Positions 1 through 6,646 are shown, counted from the first letter of the stretch. The stretch: 7,347 nucleotides of DNA from Clostridia bacterium DTU080 (GCA_001513395.1 LFTP01000203.1:1-7347); one strand, 5' to 3'. Notes: a model not told the origin generated them from the letters alone. Translations and numbers: made by a program.

Positions 1-17
1 TTTCAGGACATGTCAAG

Positions 18-23
18 ACCTCC
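18..23 (-). promoter_or_regulatory. Strong Shine-Dalgarno after azlD, probable RBS of next gene
   Basis: The minus strand reads GGAGGT here, 32 bases past the azlD stop codon. An ATG follows at 11-9 with 6 bases of spacing, but its frame closes after two codons (ATG TCC TGA). A TTG at 16-14 is open to the window edge but only 1 base from the Shine-Dalgarno. The motif therefore probably serves a gene whose start is at or beyond the edge, and the sequence ends before this can be decided. Confidence 0.3.
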
Positions 24-55
24 GTGAAACTCGCTCAACCTCAACCGGAGTTCAT

Positions 56-385
56 CTATGCCCACACGAAGCGAATCACGGTGATCCCTACTATTCCTGC
101 CACAACCGTTGCGGCCACACTGCGGTATTTTACCGCCACCGCAGCGGCCGGAATACTGGCCAAAATGGAACGCACATCAAAACCCAAAAGACTCAGGCTA
201 CCCGCCTGTGCCTCCAAACTGGCACTTAACAAAGCGGCCATAGCCGCACAAGGCATGAATCTCAGCCACAGATGCCAACGCCTAGAAAGACTTCGGCCGG
301 ACAACATGATCAGCGGCAGAGCCCGGGGAAGATAAGTGACGACTGCCATTCCTATAATAAGAACGATCACTCGCCATGATTCCAT
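56..385 (-). CDS. azlD: AzlD family branched-chain amino acid export subunit
   Basis: This is a small hydrophobic membrane protein of 109 residues, the usual AzlD size. Four hydrophobic segments can be seen, at about residues 5-20, 42-58, 74-86 and 89-107. The segment around residues 17-25 (TYLPRALPL) carries the conserved Tyr-Leu-x-Arg-x-x-Pro pattern of the family. AzlD is the small partner of AzlC in a two-component exporter of branched-chain and some other amino acids. The start ATG lies 2 bases after the azlC stop codon, and a Shine-Dalgarno-like GAAGGGG sits inside the azlC 3' end, so translational coupling is likely. Substrate specificity cannot be read from the sequence. Confidence 0.87.
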   Translation of the reverse strand: MESWRVIVLIIGMAVVTYLPRALPLIMLSGRSLSRRWHLWLRFMPCAAMAALLSASLEAQAGSLSLLGFDVRSILASIPAAAVAVKYRSVAATVVAGIVGITVIRFVWA

Positions 386-387
386 GG

Positions 388-1143
388 CTATTTGGACACC
401 CCTTCATTCTTATTGCCGCCTACGTCAGGATCAGCGAGTTGCCTCTCGGCAAGGACACTCCCCGTCCAGGCCGCTATCATAGCCGCGAAAACCAACCCCC
501 AAGGACCGGGGACGGACAACTGCATGAGCCGATGTACGCTTACAGCGACCACTGCCACCGACAGCGTGATCTTATCTTTAATCTGAGCCAACAGCAACGC
601 GATAAACAGTGCAGTCAATGCAAAATCAAAGCCCCAGCGACTCGGATCGGTGATACCGCTTCCCACCCAAGTTCCCAGAGCTGAGCCGCATATCCAGGCA
701 AGATGAGCACCTGACTGTAAACCCGTCATCCAAGGAACCTGGAGTCCTTCCCTGGAGGCCCGTTCACTTATAACGGCAAAACTCTCGTCCGTAAGCTGAT
801 AAGCCAGAGCCGCCAAACGAGCTCGTGATACGGAACCCAGATACGGACTGATAGAGGCGCTCATCAGCACATGCCGCAAATTGACCACCAAGGTCGTGAG
901 AATGATGCTTCCCATCGGCGCGTCAGCAGCTAACAGAGCCACAGCCATAAACTGACTTGCTCCGGCGTACACGAAGACCGACATCGCCACGGCGGCAGCG
1001 ACACTCAATCCGGTCTGAACTGCCAGAACGCCATAGGCGAAAGCAAGAGGCCCATAGCCCAACATGATGGGAATCGCATCCCGTAAACCGGAAGCGACTC
1101 CCTGCAAAGCTTGCTCTATCCGAGGACTTGCCATATTCATCAT
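388..1143 (-). CDS. azlC: AzlC family amino acid exporter, large subunit
   Basis: This 251-residue multi-spanning membrane protein has the length and pattern of AzlC permeases (LIV-E family). The N-terminal region has the typical motif around residues 23-40 (AIPIMLGYGPLAFAYG), then YAGASQF at 59-65, and the conserved segment at 86-102 containing NLRHVLMSAS. Further hydrophobic segments cover about 140-162, 172-187, 193-206 and 213-231. With AzlD it should form an inner-membrane exporter for branched-chain amino acids; other substrates are possible. Its start ATG overlaps the lysS stop codon in an ATGA arrangement and has only a weak upstream Shine-Dalgarno (GTGGAAA), so translation probably depends on ribosomes finishing lysS. 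In-frame ATG codons at 1140 and 1134 are alternative starts. Confidence 0.88.
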   Translation of the reverse strand: MMNMASPRIEQALQGVASGLRDAIPIMLGYGPLAFAYGVLAVQTGLSVAAAVAMSVFVYAGASQFMAVALLAADAPMGSIILTTLVVNLRHVLMSASISPYLGSVSRARLAALAYQLTDESFAVISERASREGLQVPWMTGLQSGAHLAWICGSALGTWVGSGITDPSRWGFDFALTALFIALLLAQIKDKITLSVAVVAVSVHRLMQLSVPGPWGLVFAAMIAAWTGSVLAERQLADPDVGGNKNEGVSK

Positions 1144-2636
1144 TTTCCACGCGGTCGCAGATGCGGGAACAAGAGCACATCACGGATAGAGAATGAATTC
1201 GTGAGCAACATCACCAGTCTGTCCAAACCTATACCCAAACCGGCTGCGGGGGGCATACCATACTCCAGGGCGCGAAGGAAGTCTTCATCGAGAAACTGTG
1301 CTTCTTCATCCCCCTGCTCACGGGCCCGCATCTGCTCCTCCATACGCTCGCGCTGATCAACGGGATCATTGAGTTCAGAAAAACCGTTGGCGATCTCCCA
1401 GCAATTGGCGTAGGCCTCAAAGCGGTCGGTTAGTTGCGGATTCTTCGCATTCCGTTTGGCCAGAGGCGACACTTCCACCGGATGATGAGTCACAAACGAA
1501 GGCTGGACGAGGATGCTTTCCACACGCTCTTCGAAGACGGTGTTTAAGACTTCCCCCGTCCTCGCCGTAGGAGGCACCTCAACTCCCAATTTCTTGGCCT
1601 CGGCTCGGGCCGTACGATCATCCATGCCCAAGAAATCGACGCCTGTCTGCTGTTTCACCAGCTCAGCCATAGGGGTACGCGGCCAAGGCGGAGTAAAATC
1701 AAGGATTACAGCACCAAAGGGCACCCGTGTTGAACCTGTCACAGCGACGGCTACGTGAGCCACCAACTCTTCCGTAAGAGCCATCATGTCTTCAAAATCG
1801 GCGTAGGCCCAATAGGCCTCCATCGCCGTGAACTCCGGGTTATGTCTGGTAGAAATCCCTTCGTTTCGGAAATTCTTGCCGATCTCAAACACACGATTGA
1901 TGCCGCCTACTAGCAGCCGCTTCAGATAAAGCTCCGGCGCGATACGCAAATACAGGTGCATATCTAGAGCATTGTGATAGGTTTGAAACGGCCTGGCGTT
2001 CGCCCCACCCGGTATCGAGCTGAGCACCGGAGTCTCTACTTCCAAGAAACCACGAGCCATCAAAAACTCGCGCATACTCTGAATTGCCACGCTGCGGGCG
2101 ACAAAGACTTCTTTCACCTCGGGGTTGGCTATTAAGTCCAGATAGCGCATACGATATCGCAACTCGACGTCCTTGAGACCATGCCACTTCTCCGGCAACG
2201 GACGCAGAGCCTTAGCGAGTAGCTCGAAGCTTTCCACCTCTACGCTGATCTCACCCCGTCGCGTACGGAATACCAGTCCGCGAACACCGATGATATCACC
2301 GATATCAAGGCGCCTGAAGTCTTCAAACAGTTCGTCACCGAGGCTATCCAACCGAGCGTATAACTGAATGCGGCCGGATGAATCCTGCAGATCGGCAAAG
2401 ATCGCCTTGCCGTGACCGCGCACAGCCAGCAAGCGGCCCGCCAGCGAGACTTGCGAGCCCTCAAGCTCAGTGAAGCCCTCTATAATCTCGGCGCTTTCAT
2501 GAGAAACGGTGTAGCGGCCTCCGTAGGGCTCTTTGCCCCTCTTACGCCACTCTTTCATTTTCCCCAGACGAACCAGCATCTGATCGGTTACGTCTTCTCC
2601 GAACCACGCATCGCCCACGTGCGGATGATCATCCAC
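1140..2636 (-). CDS. lysS: Lysyl-tRNA synthetase, class II
   Basis: LysS charges tRNA(Lys) with lysine in the cytoplasm, using ATP. From the chosen GTG start the protein has 498 residues, the normal length for bacterial LysS. An N-terminal OB-fold anticodon-binding domain lies at about 62-140 (VSLAGRLLAVRGHGKAIF). The class II catalytic core follows: motif 1 around 191-205 (GFLEVETPVL), motif 2 around 250-274 (GKNFRNEG, then HNPEFT), and motif 3 at 466-477 (GLGIGLDRLVML). The frame is open up to a TTG at 2699, but family similarity begins near VTDQMLVRLGKM. The GTG at 2636 has a GGAGGG Shine-Dalgarno 7 bases upstream, so I prefer it. The gene ends in a 4-base overlap with azlC and starts 143 bases after greA. 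Confidence 0.96.
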   Translation of the reverse strand: MDDHPHVGDAWFGEDVTDQMLVRLGKMKEWRKRGKEPYGGRYTVSHESAEIIEGFTELEGSQVSLAGRLLAVRGHGKAIFADLQDSSGRIQLYARLDSLGDELFEDFRRLDIGDIIGVRGLVFRTRRGEISVEVESFELLAKALRPLPEKWHGLKDVELRYRMRYLDLIANPEVKEVFVARSVAIQSMREFLMARGFLEVETPVLSSIPGGANARPFQTYHNALDMHLYLRIAPELYLKRLLVGGINRVFEIGKNFRNEGISTRHNPEFTAMEAYWAYADFEDMMALTEELVAHVAVAVTGSTRVPFGAVILDFTPPWPRTPMAELVKQQTGVDFLGMDDRTARAEAKKLGVEVPPTARTGEVLNTVFEERVESILVQPSFVTHHPVEVSPLAKRNAKNPQLTDRFEAYANCWEIANGFSELNDPVDQRERMEEQMRAREQGDEEAQFLDEDFLRALEYGMPPAAGLGIGLDRLVMLLTNSFSIRDVLLFPHLRPRGK

Positions 2637-2643
2637 GACTAAG

Positions 2644-2649
2644 CCCTCC
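2644..2649 (-). promoter_or_regulatory. lysS ribosome binding site (decides GTG start)
   Basis: GGAGGG on the minus strand lies 7 bases before an in-frame GTG at 2636-2634. Neither the TTG at 2699 nor the internal ATG at 2579 has a comparable site, and starting at GTG gives the usual LysS length. Confidence 0.7.
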
Positions 2650-2686
2650 AAATCACCGCCATCGTCCCATTCGCAAGCTCCAGGGC

Positions 2687-2708
2687 GGCCTATATACAAA
2701 TAGAGGCC
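2687..2708 (-). other. Imperfect hairpin in greA-lysS spacer
   Basis: The 143-base spacer between greA and lysS contains arms GGCCTCTAT and ATATAGGCC around a TTGT loop: 9 pairs with one mismatch. No T-tract follows, so it is not a classical terminator. It could stabilise or process the lysS mRNA or be fortuitous. I see no T-box core sequence and no convincing separate promoter in the spacer. Confidence 0.35.
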
Positions 2709-2779
2709 AGCATATCAGCCAGCCCCAATGCAACCACTACCAATCAACTATACCATATATCAATAGCATGGCTCTTGGT

Positions 2780-3256
2780 TTACCGAGCAATGCGGACAAT
2801 CTGGTAGCGCATTAACCCACCCGGGGCATTTACTTCAACCACGGAACCGACACTTTTGCCCAGCACTGCCTTTCCCACAGGCGACTCATTGCTGATCTTT
2901 GCCGCACTCGGATCAGCCTCCGCTGATCCTACCAACGTATACTCGTACTCCTCACCATCCTCCAGATCCTTCAGCGTGAACTTAGTGCCCAAAGACACGA
3001 CACCGTCATCTACTTCCTCAGCGTCAATGAGCCGCGCGTTGCGCAACAACTTCTCTAACTGAAGCACGCGCCCTTCCACGAACGCTTGCTCGTTCTTGGC
3101 GTCTTCGTACTCCGAGTTTTCAGATATGTCCCCGAACTCCAACGCCTGTTTGATCCGAGCGGCCACTTCCCTACGCCTAACGGTCTTGAGGTGTTCGAGC
3201 TCTTTTTCAAGCCTCGCCAGCCCTTCAGGAGTGAGCACGACCTCTTTTTCTGCCAT
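2780..3256 (-). CDS. greA: Transcription elongation factor GreA
   Basis: GreA rescues backtracked RNA polymerase by reaching through the secondary channel and stimulating cleavage of the 3' end of the nascent RNA. The 158-residue length is standard. The N-terminal coiled coil covers about 10-75, with the conserved tip GDISENSEY at 42-50; Asp43 and Glu46 match the acidic tip residues needed for cleavage. It is followed by the AKNEQAFVEGR helix at 53-63. The C-terminal FKBP-like domain ends with the typical NESPVGKAVLGK at 123-134 and an aromatic/basic tail. The ATG is preceded by AAAGGAAG about 11 bases upstream. A consensus promoter lies about 130 bases upstream, so greA is the first gene of the greA-lysS-azlCD unit. 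Confidence 0.96.
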   Translation of the reverse strand: MAEKEVVLTPEGLARLEKELEHLKTVRRREVAARIKQALEFGDISENSEYEDAKNEQAFVEGRVLQLEKLLRNARLIDAEEVDDGVVSLGTKFTLKDLEDGEEYEYTLVGSAEADPSAAKISNESPVGKAVLGKSVGSVVEVNAPGGLMRYQIVRIAR

Positions 3257-3383
3257 GAAAGAGCGTACTTCCTTTCTATACGGAAATGCGGCCCGGCAGA
3301 CCGCTCCAAAAGAAGACCAACTTGTTCGCCTGTACCTGCTAGAACACGCTTTTTATGCCTGGCGATTCCTTTTCACGACGCCG

Positions 3384-3413
3384 ATTATAACCTACGCTCA
3401 TTTGCTCTGTCAA
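3384..3413 (-). promoter_or_regulatory. Consensus sigma-A promoter for greA-lysS-azlCD
   Basis: The minus strand shows TTGACA at 3413-3408, an 18-base spacer and TATAAT at 3389-3384. Both hexamers match the housekeeping consensus in all six positions. The expected start of transcription is near 3377, giving a leader of about 120 bases before greA. The spacer is one base longer than the optimum. This suggests the greA unit is transcribed independently of the genes upstream of it. Confidence 0.83.
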
Positions 3414-3431
3414 CCGTTCTGAGCAGGCCAA

Positions 3432-3445
3432 ACTTGCGCGCAAGT
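3432..3445. promoter_or_regulatory. 14-bp perfect palindrome upstream of greA promoter
   Basis: ACTTGCGCGCAAGT is a perfect 14-base palindrome ending 18 bases upstream of the -35 hexamer of the greA promoter. The position would suit a dimeric activator or other DNA-binding protein. No binding protein can be named from the sequence, and chance occurrence is possible. Confidence 0.4.
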
Positions 3446-3892
3446 AGTCGATGAATGGCGATAAAAGGAGATCATCAGATGCTGGCGATATGATACATTC
3501 ATTCCAAAAGCCAGTCATGGTATGAACCTTCGAATTGCGACTAGGAACGGAGCATGGAAGAAAAATCCCTCGCGCACGCCGCCGGTTGCTTCTACCTAAA
3601 GACACACCAACGGGGTAAGGCCGGATCGGTCGACCTGACTGGATTCCCCAAAGCCCGAATACACTCTCCCAAGGTTACAGGCCGGGACTGATCATGATCG
3701 GAACCGCTTTCAGAAGTTGCCATGAAGCATCAGGCGTCCGGCACCGCCGCTTCCGCTTCGAATAGACTTCTGATGCCGACGGTGACAGCCTATGCGCTCA
3801 ATCAACCAAGCATACCAGGCTTTGTTCGCGTCGCTATCCAAAAACGACCGTTGGACTGCTTCCGAATCCTTCCCTCGCAAAAGTCCAGAGAG
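3446..3892. other. Non-coding stretch with no recognised gene
   Basis: This is the core of a gap of about 690 bases between the AAR-like gene and greA. I found no open frame here with a good start, Shine-Dalgarno and recognisable protein on either strand. Nor did I find the core motifs of tRNA, tmRNA, RNase P RNA, SRP RNA, T-box, or the cobalamin, lysine or SAM riboswitches. It does contain inverted repeats (see 3711-3776), a 10-base palindrome GATCATGATC near 3690, and a CTGGC/GCCAG pair near 3482 and 3511. It may be a leader, an unrecognised structured RNA or decayed sequence. Confidence 0.5.
3711..3776. other. Competing inverted repeats, possible structured RNA
   Basis: Two 7-base perfect pairings share bases. 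On the plus strand CAGAAGT (3711-3717) can pair with ACTTCTG (3766-3772), and GCATCAG (3727-3733) can pair with CTGATGC (3770-3776). Because 3770-3772 belongs to both, the pairings exclude each other. A third helix is possible between GAAGC (3724-3728) and GCTTC (3755-3759). Either strand could be the RNA. The pattern is compatible with a switching RNA, but no known class is recognised and chance pairing in GC-rich sequence cannot be excluded. Confidence 0.27.
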
Positions 3893-3918
3893 GTTTCAGC
3901 CGGAAATCCGGCTGAAAC
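3893..3918 (-). terminator. Terminator-like hairpin after the AAR-like gene
   Basis: A perfect 11-base inverted repeat (GTTTCAGCCGG and CCGGCTGAAAC) encloses a 4-base loop. It starts 28 bases past the stop codon of the AAR-like gene. The RNA hairpin would be very stable. On the minus strand it is followed by CTCTCTGGACTTTTG rather than an immediate run of T, so it is either a weak intrinsic terminator or a 3'-end stabilising structure. It separates the three-gene block from the greA unit, which has its own promoter. Confidence 0.55.
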
Positions 3919-3945
3919 AGGTGTGACGACCTGATACTCGCTTCG

Positions 3946-5046
3946 TCAAATGTGGCTGACAAAACCCGGCCGTTTGCTCTTTTCGGCCTCTTCCCTGACT
4001 TGAGCAAAGCGCTCGGGAGCGATGGCCCGCTCAAAACTGCGAAGCCCGGCCAGGCGAAAGCCGTGCTTGTCTGCCAGACGAGAGATCTCTTCCACCCGAT
4101 TCGGGTCCAAGTCCCGCCCGAGACTGTAGTTCTCATAGCGCCCCTCAAGGGCCAGAATCATCGTTTCCGCCATACATGCATAGGCAGTGCCCTGAGGAAA
4201 GCCAAAATCCATGCCGAAATCTACGTTACCGGGCACGACCACCACGCCGCCTTCGAAAACCAATACGTCACGCCGCGCTTCAGCCACAGCCTTCGACACA
4301 TTGCGAGGCCGGCTGACGTCACAGACAATGGTTCCAGGCTGCAAATCGGCGGCGTCCACAACGGCCTCCATGGCACTGGTCACGGCCACGATGGCTCCGG
4401 CGCTTCGCACCGCCGCAGACAGGTCAGTCTGCACACGCACGGACACTCCGCTTTCTTCCCGGATCAGCGCAGCTGTCCGTTCCAACTTCTTCTTGTCTCT
4501 CGCCACAAGAGTGACATCGAATCCTCGACCGGCCAACAGGCGCGCGCAGGCCTTGCCGATTGAACCGGAGGCGCCGAGCACGCTTATCGGCAACGACTTC
4601 AAATCGATCTCCATGGCCCGGGCCGCGTAGTCAAGGCCTTGCAACGCCGTGGCCACGGTGTATGTGTTACCTGTCGTCACGGCTATATCCAGTTGCCGAG
4701 CAACACTGATCCCGGCATCACCCACCACAGCAGTAAAAGCACCGAGCCCTACGATCTTAGCTCCGCATTCGGCAGCTTTGCGTCCCGCAGCGACGATCTT
4801 TTTTATCACCTTTTCGGTCGGCAGTTTCTCAAGCATCACATGAGGTGTCAGGGTGAGGCCAATAAACCAGCCTTCAGCCTCCAAACCTGTCGATGAACGT
4901 ATGCCGGTGATATGCGACGCCACTATGGGAGGCATGAAGCAGCACGCTTTTTCAAGCCATCCGGGCGGTACTTTAGCCGCATAGGGGAACTTCCGCTCAA
5001 TGTCTTGCCAATCCAGTGGGTGAATAATGAAACCAAACTTCTCCAA
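3946..5046 (-). CDS. AAR-like NAD(P)-binding reductase, substrate unknown
   Basis: From the chosen TTG start this protein has 366 residues. By my reading it resembles cyanobacterial long-chain acyl-ACP reductase (about 340 residues) along its length: an N-terminal FGFIIHPLD, GLGAFTAVV at 100-108, TTGNTYT at 124-130, a Rossmann nucleotide-binding loop GASGSIG at 158-164 followed by LVARDKKKL, and FEGGVV at 264-269. YACMAETM places a cysteine at 291, matching the catalytic cysteine (Cys294) of the Synechococcus enzyme. Such homologues are often labelled shikimate dehydrogenase-like. A reductase acting on an acyl thioester is a reasonable inference, but the substrate is unknown. The frame extends to TTG 5103 and ATG 5091; TTG 5046 is preferred because GGGGAGG lies 7 bases upstream and similarity begins there. 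It is the last gene of the block. Confidence 0.8.
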   Translation of the reverse strand: MEKFGFIIHPLDWQDIERKFPYAAKVPPGWLEKACCFMPPIVASHITGIRSSTGLEAEGWFIGLTLTPHVMLEKLPTEKVIKKIVAAGRKAAECGAKIVGLGAFTAVVGDAGISVARQLDIAVTTGNTYTVATALQGLDYAARAMEIDLKSLPISVLGASGSIGKACARLLAGRGFDVTLVARDKKKLERTAALIREESGVSVRVQTDLSAAVRSAGAIVAVTSAMEAVVDAADLQPGTIVCDVSRPRNVSKAVAEARRDVLVFEGGVVVVPGNVDFGMDFGFPQGTAYACMAETMILALEGRYENYSLGRDLDPNRVEEISRLADKHGFRLAGLRSFERAIAPERFAQVREEAEKSKRPGFVSHI

Positions 5047-5053
5047 CGGGCCG

Positions 5054-5060
5054 CCTCCCC
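5054..5060 (-). promoter_or_regulatory. RBS favouring TTG 5046 as AAR-like start
   Basis: GGGGAGG on the minus strand lies 7 bases before TTG 5046. The competing ATG at 5091 has GGAGGG directly abutting it, which is too close, and TTG 5103 has AGAGGTG only 1-2 bases away. Confidence 0.55.
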
Positions 5061-5118
5061 AGAAATCGAGTGGTGTGCGAGTGTGGGCCATCCCTCCGGG
5101 CAAACACCTCTAGGTGGT

Positions 5119-6060
5119 TCAACTGCCGACAAAGACAGGTCTTCGGTCTCCCGAGACGGTGGTTTGCGGCTCAAACCGTTCTATCCTGGGCTTGAACTCC
5201 AATCTCTCAATCAACTCGAGATAGTCGATCTCTCCTGCCGGCTTGTCAGACAAAGCCACTAACACCGCCTCCAATACATTGGTCCCAAACGAACGTCCCC
5301 CGAAACTGGGAGTGGTCGTAATCAGCGTGGCCGCTCCACGGCTTTTGATCTCCTCCACGTTTTCGGGGGTTACGGTATTGGTCAGTATAGTCTTAGCGTC
5401 GAGACGTCTGGGCATATAGCGCCTAATGTAATGGAAGTCTCCGGCGATGACCTCGGCCCAGTCAAAAAAACGCTCGTAACGCGGCGACATACTCTCTTGT
5501 TTACTGCCAGTCGGATACAACAGCTTGAACGGAAGTCTGACAACCACCGGACCAAGCACACTCGCCAGTCTCTCAAGTGCTAACGGAGAGTGCAACCCAA
5601 TCGGGATCCCAAGTCCGAAGATAAGATCGCCGAACAACATCTGACAGCCAAGCTCAGTGAGAGCCTCTGCCATCCCAAAGCGATCGACGGCCACGACCAC
5701 AAGCACGCGCTTGCCCTTGAGCTTTATATCCGTCTGCTTATCGATGTAATTGACAGCCCAACGCTCCAGTGAGTTCTTCAGCCCGCTGCCATCCACGACG
5801 GGAGTTTTTTCGGCCGCACGGGCAATGCGATAGGCATCCCGAAAACGATAGCGGCGGCCACCGGAGTAGATATACAGATCAATCCCTCCGAGACCGATGG
5901 CGTCGACCTGTCCGTCCAGCTCTCGCACTATCTCGATGGCACGCTTGAGATCACCGTCGGTTCCTATGCGTTCGATGAGAAAAGTCTCACCTAACAGCTC
6001 CGTCTCGATTCTGTGATTGCGCGAAGAGGAGCCGATGCTTACGCTGACAACGCGCTTCAT
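5119..6060 (-). CDS. 'Quinate 5-dehydrogenase'-family protein, function unproven
   Basis: This is a 313-residue protein that I recall as a conserved family in anaerobic Bacillota, labelled quinate 5-dehydrogenase in databases. It appears to be soluble alpha/beta: no signal peptide or membrane segment is evident. Marked features are SIGSSSRNH at 8-16, the glycine-rich GLGGIDLYIYSGGRRY at 56-71, VDGSGLKN at 89-96, a Rossmann-like strand GKRVLVVVAVDRFGMAEAL at 116-134, and TTTPSFGGRSFGTNVLEA at 248-265. I see no classical GxGxxG loop and no shikimate-dehydrogenase signature, so the dehydrogenase label is weak. The ATG has an excellent Shine-Dalgarno (AGGAGGG, 7-base spacing). It follows the regulator by 30 bases and precedes the AAR-like gene by 72, so it is probably co-transcribed with both and works in the same pathway. 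Confidence 0.75.
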   Translation of the reverse strand: MKRVVSVSIGSSSRNHRIETELLGETFLIERIGTDGDLKRAIEIVRELDGQVDAIGLGGIDLYIYSGGRRYRFRDAYRIARAAEKTPVVDGSGLKNSLERWAVNYIDKQTDIKLKGKRVLVVVAVDRFGMAEALTELGCQMLFGDLIFGLGIPIGLHSPLALERLASVLGPVVVRLPFKLLYPTGSKQESMSPRYERFFDWAEVIAGDFHYIRRYMPRRLDAKTILTNTVTPENVEEIKSRGAATLITTTPSFGGRSFGTNVLEAVLVALSDKPAGEIDYLELIERLEFKPRIERFEPQTTVSGDRRPVFVGS

Positions 6061-6090
6061 ATGCTTGCCCTCCTGAGAGCAACGACAAGC

Positions 6091-6630
6091 CTACATACCT
6101 CGGCCGGCTTTCACCTCACGGATGACCGCCCTTATACGATCGGGTTCTATAACCTTGTCTTCCCGTAAGGGAGACGCTCCCATCTCGATGCCGATCACCT
6201 TGTCGCGCCCCAAGATCGACTCCAACACACGCACCCGCATGTCGGAGCCCAGGAAAATGACTGCATCGTAGTTCTTCAGTTCGCTGATAAGGCTCAAGAG
6301 ATAGTTAAACAACTCTGCTCCTGACATGTCGGAAACCCACTTCCAGCGTTCCCTATCTGTCAGGAGCAGACACAACTCAACACCCTCTTCGTCGGCCACG
6401 CGCTTAATCTCTTCCCGATTGCCAATCGGAAAACCGATTAAGGCTAAACGACCGCCTTTGCGAATCTCGCCCAGTCCTTCCAAATGAGAGATAAAGGCTC
6501 GATCCGTGTTGAACTCGGCAGCGACATCTTGTTGAGACGCCCCCTGGGCACGCAACTCGAGGATGGCGTCCACCACACGAATGATCTTGTGGCGACTCAC
6601 AAGCTTGTCACCGATCCGAACAAGATCCAT
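6091..6630 (-). CDS. Helix-turn-helix regulator with alpha/beta C-domain
   Basis: From ATG 6630 this is a 179-residue protein. Residues about 15-57 form a Cro/CI-like helix-turn-helix, with ASQQDVAAEF as the first helix-turn and TDRAFISHLEGLG as the recognition helix. Residues 60-172 form an alpha/beta domain with strands RLALIGFPIG (61-70), ELCLLLTD (85-92), YDAVIFLGSD (121-130) and KVIGIEMG (144-151). This could bind a small molecule but lacks an obvious nucleotide loop. The frame continues upstream to GTG 6666, but that codon lies inside a palindrome. ATG 6630 has GAGGTG 6 bases upstream and is preferred. It is the first gene of the block and probably its local, self-controlling regulator, an inference from position and the upstream palindrome. 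Confidence 0.78.
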   Translation of the reverse strand: MDLVRIGDKLVSRHKIIRVVDAILELRAQGASQQDVAAEFNTDRAFISHLEGLGEIRKGGRLALIGFPIGNREEIKRVADEEGVELCLLLTDRERWKWVSDMSGAELFNYLLSLISELKNYDAVIFLGSDMRVRVLESILGRDKVIGIEMGASPLREDKVIEPDRIRAVIREVKAGRGM

Positions 6631-6646
6631 GACGCCCACCTCTCTC

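Noticed and set aside
2637..2779. Possible T-box leader or promoter before lysS
   Set aside because: No T-box core sequence is present and no pair of hexamers with suitable spacing was found, so lysS is most simply read from the greA promoter.
3464..3495. Plus-strand AAAGGAG followed by ATG at 3479
   Set aside because: The spacing is good but the frame closes after four codons (ATG CTG GCG ATA TGA), so there is no supportable small protein.
3520..3545. TTCGAAT resembling a tRNA T-loop
   Set aside because: The flanking five bases do not pair as a T-stem and no acceptor or anticodon arms can be formed.
3706..3895. Minus-strand open stretch of about 60 codons ending at a TGA near 3706
   Set aside because: It has only weak alternative starts, no Shine-Dalgarno and no recognisable protein family, so it is not convincing as a gene or pseudogene.
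3952..4563. Long plus-strand open frame of 203 codons
   Set aside because: It is antisense to the AAR-like gene, has low-complexity His/Arg-rich composition and no family resemblance, so it is a shadow frame.
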